A stretch of 64,000 nt of DNA from a virus. Of the stretch, positions 48,128 through 55,533 are shown one piece after another. The notes beneath the pieces were generated by a model, which saw only the letters and a list, made by a program, of their open reading frames with translations, was not told the origin of the DNA and made no database searches. The stretch is taken from positions 1 through 64,000 of IMG/VR virus record IMGVR_UViG_3300033149_006345, one strand, 5' to 3'. A program made the position numbers and the translations under genes. Position 1 is the stretch's first letter, and every line of letters starts with the position of its first letter.

Positions 48128-49135
48128 ATGCGCTTCATCTTCAATCTGGAAAGATGCGGTGCAGCCAATAACGGTGGCACTAAGACCATTTTTGCTAGCG
48201 CCAATACTTTAGTAGATATGGGCCATGAGGTCTTTGTTGTTTCTGATATTGAGAATAAATTTACATGGTTCCCCTTGAAAGCAGAGTTTATTCATTTTCG
48301 AGGTAAATCCAAAGAGTATCCTAGTGCAGACGCTCATATTGCTACTGGTTTTCAAACGGTCAAGCCTGTTTTGGCTTCGCCTTCTTTTACCGGTGAGAGG
48401 GTGCATTGGATTCGGGCACATGAGACTTGGATTATGAAAGACCCTACATTGGTATATCATGCCCCGACGAGGAAGCTGGTCAACAGCAAGGGTCTTCAGC
48501 AATTTATAAAAGCAAATTATGGGATTGACTCAATCATTTTATATCCTGGGATAGAGTATGATGTATTCAGGAATGTTGGGAAATATGACATTAGTTATCC
48601 CATTGGTATTGGAGCTTTATATAACCAAAAGGCACGGAAACGTTTTCCTTGGGTGGTGGACTCTTTTCGTTTCTTAAAGAGGACATATGGTCGCGCGGTT
48701 AGGTTTATTCTGTTTGGTAATGATGGTCGTCCCATAAACTTAGAGAAACTGTTTCGTTTTTCGTATGTACAACAGCCAGCCCAAGAGCAATTGGTGCATC
48801 TTTATAATCAATGCACATTTTGGCTAGCTCCTACAGAATCAGAAGGGTTGCATATTTGCCCGATGGAGGCAGCGTTATGTCGCTCCGTTGTTATTGGTAC
48901 CGATGCTCCTTTGGCGGGTATGAGCGATTGGTTGGATGAAACCACAGGTTTTGTTTCGGAAAATGATTATGACAGCTACCTCAAAATGGTTTTATTTGCT
49001 TTCGAGCAAGAACCCAGCAAGCTGGCAGCTTTGAGTATTGCTGCCAGAGATAGAATTGTCCAAAAGATTGGTTCACGCAGGCGGAATATGGGCAAACTGG
49101 TTCATCTGATAAAATTTTGGAGGAATGAAAGATGA
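48128..49135 (+). CDS. Glycosyltransferase (GT-B, GT4/1-like)
   Basis: 335 residues. N-terminal NNGGTKTIFASANTLVDMGHEVFVVSD; C-terminal APTESEGLHICPMEAALCRSVVIGTDAPLAGMSDWLDETTGFV, the donor-binding EGLHICPMEAALC segment of GT4-like enzymes. The start at 48128 has GAGAAGGAGTGAAA upstream. Confidence 0.85.
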   Translation: MRFIFNLERCGAANNGGTKTIFASANTLVDMGHEVFVVSDIENKFTWFPLKAEFIHFRGKSKEYPSADAHIATGFQTVKPVLASPSFTGERVHWIRAHETWIMKDPTLVYHAPTRKLVNSKGLQQFIKANYGIDSIILYPGIEYDVFRNVGKYDISYPIGIGALYNQKARKRFPWVVDSFRFLKRTYGRAVRFILFGNDGRPINLEKLFRFSYVQQPAQEQLVHLYNQCTFWLAPTESEGLHICPMEAALCRSVVIGTDAPLAGMSDWLDETTGFVSENDYDSYLKMVLFAFEQEPSKLAALSIAARDRIVQKIGSRRRNMGKLVHLIKFWRNER

Positions 49136-50154
49136 GAGCATTATTACTACGACAAAAGGTGCCCCCTGATGCCAATCGTATAACTTTTCCCTCGTTTGAG
49201 GAAATAGATGATATGTGGATGTTGCTTTTTTATAGAGCATGTAAAAGGCTTGGTTTCTCGTCGGTCGAGGTTTGGAATTGGGGTGGTACGAGGTATGTGG
49301 AATATGATGCGGAGGACTCCGTTAGATTTATTGAGCGGTGGCTCCCGAATTATTGGCCGGATGGTGCCTCTATTTTCTCCCCCGATGATGTTCAATTGGT
49401 TTTTGCTCGTGGTGGTTTTAGGGAATATATACCAATTCTGAATTATTTTAAGAATGCCGTGAAGATTTATTATGGAGCTGGTAAAAGACATAACCCTAAG
49501 ATGTTGGATGACCCGACTGACTATAATGCTGTTTTATGTGATACGAAGGAGCAGGAAAAAGAATTGACTTCGGCGGGATATACCGCTTTTACTTTCATAA
49601 AACCAGCATGTGATACTATTTTCCACCCTTGGAAAGCTGAGAAATATTACGACGTGGTTTTTATAGCCAACGCCCCGCAACGCCAGTTAAAGGGACATGA
49701 TTTTCTTTTTGATGTATTGAAGGGAACGCACTTACACCTTCTTGTTATTGGGATTGCTGATGCTTCTGTTATCTCCTGTGCCACTTTACGGGGAGTAAAC
49801 TCTACATTTACTGGTTGGGTACCCAGGAAGGTAATACCTCAGTTGGCTTGTAGAGCCAAGATAGGGGTATGTTGCTCTACTTCTTATGAATCGTGTCCAC
49901 GGGTTATCCCGGAATATTTAGCTATGGATATCCCGATATTAGTGCGGTCTAGTGTTCGCTTCAATACGGATTTATATGTCACGCCGGAAACGGGAATGTC
50001 GGCAGATGATCATACTTTCCTCAAGACCCTTGAGTATATGGTACATAATTATACTAAGTTTACACCCAGGAAGTATTACGAAGAGCATTTGTCCCTTGAA
50101 GTTGCATCTGTTTATTTTAGCGGACTGTTACGTCCATTTATTAGAGGTTTGTAG
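49132..50154 (+). CDS. Glycosyltransferase (GT-B, GT1/4-like)
   Basis: 340 residues. DVVFIANAPQRQLKGHDFLFDVLKG opens the C-terminal Rossmann domain; ESCPRVIPEYLAMDIPILVRSSVRF is the donor-site segment. The N-terminal domain contains KIYYGAGKRHNPKML and CDTKEQEKELTSAG, a pattern shared by many bacterial glycan transferases. Overlaps its upstream neighbour by four bases. Confidence 0.75.
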   Translation: MRALLLRQKVPPDANRITFPSFEEIDDMWMLLFYRACKRLGFSSVEVWNWGGTRYVEYDAEDSVRFIERWLPNYWPDGASIFSPDDVQLVFARGGFREYIPILNYFKNAVKIYYGAGKRHNPKMLDDPTDYNAVLCDTKEQEKELTSAGYTAFTFIKPACDTIFHPWKAEKYYDVVFIANAPQRQLKGHDFLFDVLKGTHLHLLVIGIADASVISCATLRGVNSTFTGWVPRKVIPQLACRAKIGVCCSTSYESCPRVIPEYLAMDIPILVRSSVRFNTDLYVTPETGMSADDHTFLKTLEYMVHNYTKFTPRKYYEEHLSLEVASVYFSGLLRPFIRGL

Positions 50155-50156
50155 AC

Positions 50157-51107
50157 ATGCGTTTTTTGCGTGGTACAGATCGGTTATCAATAATTACTAT
50201 AGATTATGCCAACCGCTATAATATAGGAAATTATCATCTTAATGCCGAGTTAGCAAGTAACTTCAAGGAGGTGCGTTATTATTTCTTGGAGAATGGTTTT
50301 TCTTTGGATGACCCCTTCTTGTTGTCCAGCGACATGATTTTTATTAACAGACCACTACGAAAGACGATACAGAGAACAGTTGAGGGGGAAACCTACCGAA
50401 AGCTGAATTTCAAGTCTATTGATGGTATTGTGGTCCTTTTTGATACTGACCCACAGGTTTTAAGTATAAAAGAGCGGGCCAAAGTGATAGATAATATTGG
50501 CGTGGATCTGTTGCTATTGGGAAATAATGATGCTAGAGTTGTAGAACATAACAGGTTTTTTGGTGGACGTATTTTATGCAAGTGGCTCCCCTTTGGAGTG
50601 AATCTAGATCACTTTTACGATATGGGGATAGAGAGGGATATTGTAAGTGGTTTTATCGGCTCATATAGAAACTATTATTATGGCAAAAGAAAGGAGATGG
50701 TAGAGTATTTACGAGAGAAATTGGGCAACCGTTTCTTTTGGAAGAGGATGATAAAAGAGGAATATCTTTTGTTCCTAAATAGAATAAAACTGTTTGTCTT
50801 AGCAAATGACTTAACTGGTGGTTTCTTTATGAAGCATTTGGAAAGTATGGCTTCTGGTTGTTTGTTAGTGGCTGAATATACTCCTTTGTTAGAACGTTTG
50901 GGTTTTGTGCCTTCTGAAGATCTTATTGTATGGAATACTTTGCAGGAATGTGAGCAAGCTATTTTGTATTATGCTGTTTATGAGGGCAATCGGGGGCAGA
51001 TAATAGAAAATGCGAAGAAGAAGATCAAGGAGCATCATACATGGGCACACAGGGTAAAGTGGTTGTTAACTTGGGCAAGTGGAAAAAACCTAGATATAAG
51101 CTATTAA
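50157..51107 (+). CDS. Glycosyltransferase (CgeB/GT1-2-like)
   Basis: 316 residues. C-terminal FFMKHLESMASGCLLVAEYTPLLERLGF then LIVWNTLQECEQAILYY is the typical donor-site and switch-region sequence of CgeB-like glycosyltransferases. It overlaps the next gene by 67 bp, so the end of this gene or the start of the next may be tuned by coupling. Confidence 0.78.
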   Translation: MRFLRGTDRLSIITIDYANRYNIGNYHLNAELASNFKEVRYYFLENGFSLDDPFLLSSDMIFINRPLRKTIQRTVEGETYRKLNFKSIDGIVVLFDTDPQVLSIKERAKVIDNIGVDLLLLGNNDARVVEHNRFFGGRILCKWLPFGVNLDHFYDMGIERDIVSGFIGSYRNYYYGKRKEMVEYLREKLGNRFFWKRMIKEEYLLFLNRIKLFVLANDLTGGFFMKHLESMASGCLLVAEYTPLLERLGFVPSEDLIVWNTLQECEQAILYYAVYEGNRGQIIENAKKKIKEHHTWAHRVKWLLTWASGKNLDISY

Positions 51108-52168
51108 ACCGTGTTGCTGTGAATTTTGGTAATGGGCTGGGTAATTTTGTAATGTTGACGCCTACTCTGCATGGTTTATCTCGGATGTATAATGCCGCTA
51201 TCGACTTGGTTTTTGATGATACATGGCGGGATAGTAGACGGAAGTCTGTAGAGGAATTGTTCGCAAGTTGTTTTTATGGCGGTGAGATTATAAATTTTAC
51301 CGGCCCATCTTCACTTGATTTGGAGCGATATAAGGCGATCTATTGGACTTCTCATGGGGAGGTCAATCCTGCTTGGGAGTATATGCGGGAAGTAGCGACG
51401 ATTAAAGCCTCATTTGAGGATGAGGATGATACCTGGAGACAAGTCAAAATACATGAGGTTGATTTTTATCTGAAGCCACTTATTAAACTTGGTTATATTA
51501 AACGACCGACCCCTCAGTTGTTTGGTTTTAACGATGTCAGAAGGGTGGTAAGAAAGGGTTGGAAGACCAGGAGAGGACAAGTTTTCAATGGGCTTTTGCC
51601 TTTGGTTATCGGTTTCTGTAATGGGTTTTTTGGAGAGGAAGACAGCGTTTGGTCAAGGAAAGCATGGCCGTATTTTGGTGAATTGGCGTTGATGTTGTAC
51701 GGGTTTTTTGGGGATTTGGTTGATATTCAATTATTTGGAAAAGGAGCACAAGAGAGACGATGGGCAGAAACGGTAGTATCTATGCTAGAAGCTAAGAATT
51801 ACTATGCAAAAAATTTTGTTGACAGGCTTACTTTACCTCATACAATAAAGAAGATGGGTGATGTAGATATTTTTGTTACTACGGATACTGGTTTAATGCA
51901 TGTGGCTGATGCCATGGGGATACCGTCGGTGATTTTATTTGGGGCGACATTGGCGAGTAAGAACGGACCATACACTATGCTACGAAAGCGACTGGTTCAT
52001 AGTTTGGAAGGCTGTGCTCCCTGTCAGAACACTTACCATTTCCATCTGTGCAAAGATTACAAATGTATGAGGTCCATCACTCCGGCAGATGTTTTTCCAC
52101 AAATTTTGGCGTTGTGTAAATCTATGGGCTTTGTATTTCCTATTTTAAGGGGGCGCAAATGGCGATAG
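51041..52168 (+). CDS. Glycosyltransferase family 9-like (heptosyltransferase type)
   Basis: 375 residues. N-terminal RVAVNFGNGLGNFVMLTPTLHGL (GT9 nucleotide-sugar site), C-terminal VDIFVTTDTGLMHVADAMGIPSVILFGATLASKNGPY, which is the signature of ADP-heptose:LPS transferases. The tail has Cys-rich HSLEGCAPCQNTYHFHLCKDYKCM. It is the last gene of the island and overlaps the connector gene by ten bases. Confidence 0.85.
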   Translation: MGTQGKVVVNLGKWKKPRYKLLNRVAVNFGNGLGNFVMLTPTLHGLSRMYNAAIDLVFDDTWRDSRRKSVEELFASCFYGGEIINFTGPSSLDLERYKAIYWTSHGEVNPAWEYMREVATIKASFEDEDDTWRQVKIHEVDFYLKPLIKLGYIKRPTPQLFGFNDVRRVVRKGWKTRRGQVFNGLLPLVIGFCNGFFGEEDSVWSRKAWPYFGELALMLYGFFGDLVDIQLFGKGAQERRWAETVVSMLEAKNYYAKNFVDRLTLPHTIKKMGDVDIFVTTDTGLMHVADAMGIPSVILFGATLASKNGPYTMLRKRLVHSLEGCAPCQNTYHFHLCKDYKCMRSITPADVFPQILALCKSMGFVFPILRGRKWR

Positions 52169-52776
52169 ATACGACTATTTCCTTTGTAACTGATATTAAT
52201 GATTTGGTTGGGTGGGGTGGTCTTACTTCTAGCGATGTTACAGCTAACTCCACTCTCCTTGAGACATTGGTTAACCAAGTTGCTTCCTTTATGGAAAGAT
52301 ATACCAGCAGGAAGTTAAAAGCACGGGATTATGATTACAGCTCTGATTCAGACACGACGGATTCCATTGGGGATGGAGACGGGACTACCAGATTTTATAC
52401 GAAGCAATGGCCCATAAATTCTGTGACCACACTTGTTATTGGGGATGACACTATTTCCGCCGCCTCTGATTGGGATGATGACGGGTATTTTATCTATCCC
52501 AATGAAGGTTGCATATATTACGAAGATGGATTTGACAAATACAAGCAGAATATCAAGCTAAAATATAATGCTGGCTATAATGCGGATCATTCCGAGTATG
52601 ATCTGCTCAAAATGATAACTTGTGCTTTGGTGGGTTATATTTGGGAGAATAGAGATAAACTAGGTTTTAGGCAGGAGTTCCTTGGTAGGTACCGTTATAC
52701 AAAAGGCTCTTTTAAGGATGTAGACTCTTGGGTATGGGAAACTTTGGACTCTTTTAAGAGGCGAGGGGTGGCATGA
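52159..52776 (+). CDS. Head-tail connector protein (gp6-like)
   Basis: 205 residues. N-terminal helix (LLETLVNQVASFMERYTSRKLKA) and the family's TKQWPINSVTTLVI segment are typical of the HK97 gp6/SPP1 gp15 connector that binds the portal. It would form the ring below the portal. First gene after the sugar island. Confidence 0.8.
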   Translation: MAIDTTISFVTDINDLVGWGGLTSSDVTANSTLLETLVNQVASFMERYTSRKLKARDYDYSSDSDTTDSIGDGDGTTRFYTKQWPINSVTTLVIGDDTISAASDWDDDGYFIYPNEGCIYYEDGFDKYKQNIKLKYNAGYNADHSEYDLLKMITCALVGYIWENRDKLGFRQEFLGRYRYTKGSFKDVDSWVWETLDSFKRRGVA

Positions 52777-53132
52777 GTTATCTTGGTTTGTTGAAACAGA
52801 CCTGCAATATTTCTAGGGCGACTATTTCCCAGGGTTCCGGTGGTGAGTTGGATGAGAGCTGGGAGGATGTGGCTACTTCTGTAAAGTGTTCTATTCAGAT
52901 GACAACGATTTCAAGGGAAGAATATTCCAGTATGTATGGCGGTGAGGCGACAAGAACGACTTTTGTTGGTTTCTTCCCATATGGTACGGATATAAGGGAA
53001 GGTGATAGAGTAGTGATGCAGGATAATGGCGATAATCGTATATTTCATGTGAATAGAGGACCAATTATTGATACAGTTGGCAGGAAACATCATATTGAAG
53101 TTGATTTGGAGCTGGTGGATGCTACAAACTAG
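52773..53132 (+). CDS. Head-tail joining / head closure protein
   Basis: 119 residues, beta-rich: ISQGSGGELDESWEDVATSVKCSIQ, then RVVMQDNGDNRIFHVNRGPIID. This resembles the small SPP1 gp16/lambda-type head closure proteins that plug the connector. Overlaps the next gene. Confidence 0.75.
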   Translation: MSYLGLLKQTCNISRATISQGSGGELDESWEDVATSVKCSIQMTTISREEYSSMYGGEATRTTFVGFFPYGTDIREGDRVVMQDNGDNRIFHVNRGPIIDTVGRKHHIEVDLELVDATN

Positions 53133-53586
53133 CATCGAAATAGATGTTTCTGAGTTTCAGAAAGCCTTGGAGGCTAGACGGCGTGGGCTACGGGCTGCCG
53201 TATCCGAGTGTGCTTATTTAGCGGCATCTTATCTTGTGGATAGGATAAAGGATAATATTTTGGAATCTACTCCGGCGGGGAGGATTTATATCATACGAGG
53301 TGTTTGGCATCAAGCGAGTGCCCCTGGACAGCCACCGGCGGTTTTAACTGGTGATCTGTTAAAGGGGTTTTTTGTGCGAGCCGCTTTTGGTTATCGGGAG
53401 AAAGTTGCTACTGCTTATATTGGTAATCATGTTCCCTATGCAATCTATCTTGAATATGGCACTTATAAGATGGCACCCCGCCCATATGTTTCCCCAATTA
53501 TCTTTAATCCGAGTGAGTTGCAATCGGCTGGTGAAGTCTTTGCTGACTGTCTTGTGAGGAAGGGATTGGCAAAATGGTCGAGTTGA
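53119..53586 (+). CDS. HK97 gp10-like tail/connector protein
   Basis: 155 residues with a KALEARRRGLRAAVSECAYLAASYLVDRIKDNI helix, a conserved APGQPPAVLTGDLLKGF, and NHVPYAIYLEYGTYKMAPRPYVSP. These are features of the HK97 gp10 family of tail-completion proteins. The start at 53119 (GGAGCTGGTGG upstream) avoids the longer overlap of the frame that extends to 53068. Confidence 0.82.
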   Translation: MLQTSIEIDVSEFQKALEARRRGLRAAVSECAYLAASYLVDRIKDNILESTPAGRIYIIRGVWHQASAPGQPPAVLTGDLLKGFFVRAAFGYREKVATAYIGNHVPYAIYLEYGTYKMAPRPYVSPIIFNPSELQSAGEVFADCLVRKGLAKWSS

Positions 53587-54038
53587 AGGATTATATATAC
53601 AGCTTGTTAAAAGCTGATGCCACCATTCAGTCTTTGACTGGATATACTGCGTCTGATAGCCGAATCTATCCTGCATATCCCCCGAAAGAGGTGGTAGTCA
53701 ATTCTACTTACCCAGGATATATAGTTTTCCGTCTTGTTGGCTATGGTCGAGGCTCGGAATATGTTGATAGGGCTGAAAAGGGAGATATGTATTTGCATTT
53801 GGATATTTATGGACTCACTTATCGTACTGCGGAAAATATTGCCGTTAGAGTAAATGATCTCCTTGATCTCTACGGTCCTTTTTCTACAACGAATTACCGA
53901 GTCCTCAATTTGGAAGTGGTTGAGCACTCCGACTTCCCTCCGGAGGGAGAATCCACGAGTGAAATGAGATATAGGCGACATATTGTTATAAGATTGCGTG
54001 GAGTGTTGAGTAAGACCGAAGTGGGGAATGTCGCATGA
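53574..54038 (+). CDS. Tail terminator / completion protein (DUF3168)
   Basis: 154 residues: YIYSLLKADATIQSLTGY at the start, SRIYPAYPPKEVV, and GDMYLHLDIYGLTYRTAENIAVRVNDLLD fit DUF3168/lambda gpU-like tail completion proteins. It closes the tail tube at the head end. Location fits exactly. Confidence 0.82.
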   Translation: MVELKDYIYSLLKADATIQSLTGYTASDSRIYPAYPPKEVVVNSTYPGYIVFRLVGYGRGSEYVDRAEKGDMYLHLDIYGLTYRTAENIAVRVNDLLDLYGPFSTTNYRVLNLEVVEHSDFPPEGESTSEMRYRRHIVIRLRGVLSKTEVGNVA

Positions 54039-54277
54039 GAGATATGGTGCAACGTGAGCTAGGCATAAAAGTCGAATGCAAAGGAGAAGTGCGGGGATGT
54101 TATCATTGTAAGGATGTTAGCGGGAAACAAGGGTACTGTTCCAATTGTGGTCGCCGTTTGATAAAGAAGGTAGGGGAAGCATGTGGGGAACCACTTGCTT
54201 ATGTAGAAAAAAATTATGTTTGGACTGGTGCAATACGCATAAAGTGTAAGTGTTGTAAATCTATTACTACCATTTAA
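54035..54277 (+). CDS. Double zinc-ribbon, Com-like small protein
   Basis: 80 residues with two Cys clusters: CYHCKD ... CSNCGRR and, at the end, IRIKCKCCKSITTI. The second resembles the zinc knuckle of Mu Com-type translational activators. It lies unusually between tail terminator and tail tube genes, translationally coupled to the former. It may regulate translation in the tail operon; inference only. Confidence 0.6.
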   Translation: MRDMVQRELGIKVECKGEVRGCYHCKDVSGKQGYCSNCGRRLIKKVGEACGEPLAYVEKNYVWTGAIRIKCKCCKSITTI

Positions 54278-54289
54278 GGAGGTTTGCTG

Positions 54290-54796
54290 ATGCAGACAAG
54301 CTACTCAGTTGAAAATGTAAAATTGGGTATTTGCGAGATCGAGTACGATAATACCCATATCGGCCACACTCAAGGTGGTGCCACTTTGAGGATTGGTACT
54401 TTGGTAGCTGAAAAGAAAGTGGATCGGTATGGGGATGTCCCCGTTGATTATGTTGATATCGGGACGACTGTTGAAGTCGTAACTCGATTGGCAGAGGAAT
54501 CATTGACCAAACTTTTGAAGATTCTTCCAACTGGAAGTATGTCCGTAGTTGCTGATCGTCTGACGTTTGGTCGTGCGGTCGGTTCTTCTTTGGCCGCTCG
54601 GCGTTTGGTTCTTGATCCGATTGATGGTTCTGAGCCAATAGTTATTTACAGAGCTGTTCCCAATCCTGGCGAGACCATTGAGGCTGAGTATACCAATGAT
54701 GGCCAAAGGGTTTGGCAGGTAACTTGGCGTGGTCTGCCGGTTGAGGGACGTGCTGATGGGGATATGCTGTTCCGTATCGGTGGTCCAGCTTCCTAA
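54290..54796 (+). CDS. Major tail tube protein
   Basis: 168 residues, beta-rich: a strand-rich VEVVTRLAEESLTKLLKILP core and an Ig-like-ending VWQVTWRGLPVEGRADGDMLFRIG. Position before the G/GT chaperones and length fit the siphovirus tail tube subunit. The start at 54290 follows AAGGAGGTTTGCTG. Confidence 0.75.
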   Translation: MQTSYSVENVKLGICEIEYDNTHIGHTQGGATLRIGTLVAEKKVDRYGDVPVDYVDIGTTVEVVTRLAEESLTKLLKILPTGSMSVVADRLTFGRAVGSSLAARRLVLDPIDGSEPIVIYRAVPNPGETIEAEYTNDGQRVWQVTWRGLPVEGRADGDMLFRIGGPAS

Positions 54797-54820
54797 TATT
54801 ATTTATTGGAGGGTAAGTAA

Positions 54821-55207
54821 ATGAACAAAGATAATGTACAGCAAGATCGAGTAAGGAACTTTGATGAATATGATCAGCCTGAGAGATTTAAGTTTCGGGG
54901 GGAGGTTTACGAAATCCCCCCGATCTCTCAGGATACTTCTGACAGATTGGCTGCTATTTCCGAGAGACTGATTGCTCTTACTGATGAGGGCAAATATACT
55001 GAAGCGAATGCGTGTGTATTCGAGTATGTTTTGGTGGCTATGCTGGGGGACGACTATACCCCAGAGAAATTGGAGGAGATGAGGCAAGATCGCAAGTATA
55101 GGGCTTTCCCCAGAAGGATGTTGCATGATTTGATGTCGTTGATAAATACAATGCAGGGGCTTCCTTCGGAAATGACCCCTGTAGAGGAGGTTAAGGCAAA
55201 AAAGTAA
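54821..55207 (+). CDS. Tail assembly chaperone (gpG-like)
   Basis: 128 residues, mixed charge and helical, ending VEEVKAKK before a stop at 55205. It sits between tail tube and tape measure, and the last codons are a canonical A AAA AAG frameshift site that fuses it to the next frame, as in lambda G/GT. Its N-terminal RFKFRGEVYEIPPI is typical of these chaperones. Confidence 0.82.
   Translation: MNKDNVQQDRVRNFDEYDQPERFKFRGEVYEIPPISQDTSDRLAAISERLIALTDEGKYTEANACVFEYVLVAMLGDDYTPEKLEEMRQDRKYRAFPRRMLHDLMSLINTMQGLPSEMTPVEEVKAKK
55198..55204 (+). promoter_or_regulatory. Programmed -1 frameshift site A AAA AAG (G/GT)
   Basis: The heptamer A AAA AAG overlaps codons GCA AAA AAG directly before TAA (55205-55207). 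A -1 slip reads GTA ATA GAC CGC TTG... into the frame at 55216-55533, giving the longer GT chaperone. Confidence 0.85.
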
Positions 55208-55215
55208 TAGACCGC

Positions 55216-55533
55216 TTGAGGATATATTTTGACATTATGAAAGCCTCAAGCGGAGCGATTACTTTTAAGGAGCTAAGAGAGATGCCATTCGCACAGCTAT
55301 CTCTCTTAGCTCGTGTAGCCAAGGCTACGCAAATAGAAGATGAAATGCGGTTCATTGGCGGGGTTGCCACTGGTACCTCCGGTAATGCGAAGCATATGGA
55401 TAGTCTTGAATTTAGGTATAACCAACTTTTATTTATAAAACCGACTACAGATAGAAACAAGTTACTACAGATCAAGGAGAGAATGAAGAAAAAGCAACAA
55501 AAAACAGTTGGCTCCAAACGACGAGGTAAATAA
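55216..55533 (+). CDS. Tail assembly chaperone T part, read by -1 frameshift
   Basis: 105 codons downstream of the G stop, in the -1 frame. The sequence FKELREMPFAQLSLLARVAKATQIED then a basic end (KERMKKKQQKTVGSKRRG) is typical of the T domain that binds the tape measure protein. A TTG near 55216 or ATG at 55237 is open but has no good ribosome site, so frameshift fusion to the upstream gene is more likely. The stop is directly followed by the tape measure gene. Confidence 0.75.
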   Translation: MRIYFDIMKASSGAITFKELREMPFAQLSLLARVAKATQIEDEMRFIGGVATGTSGNAKHMDSLEFRYNQLLFIKPTTDRNKLLQIKERMKKKQQKTVGSKRRGK

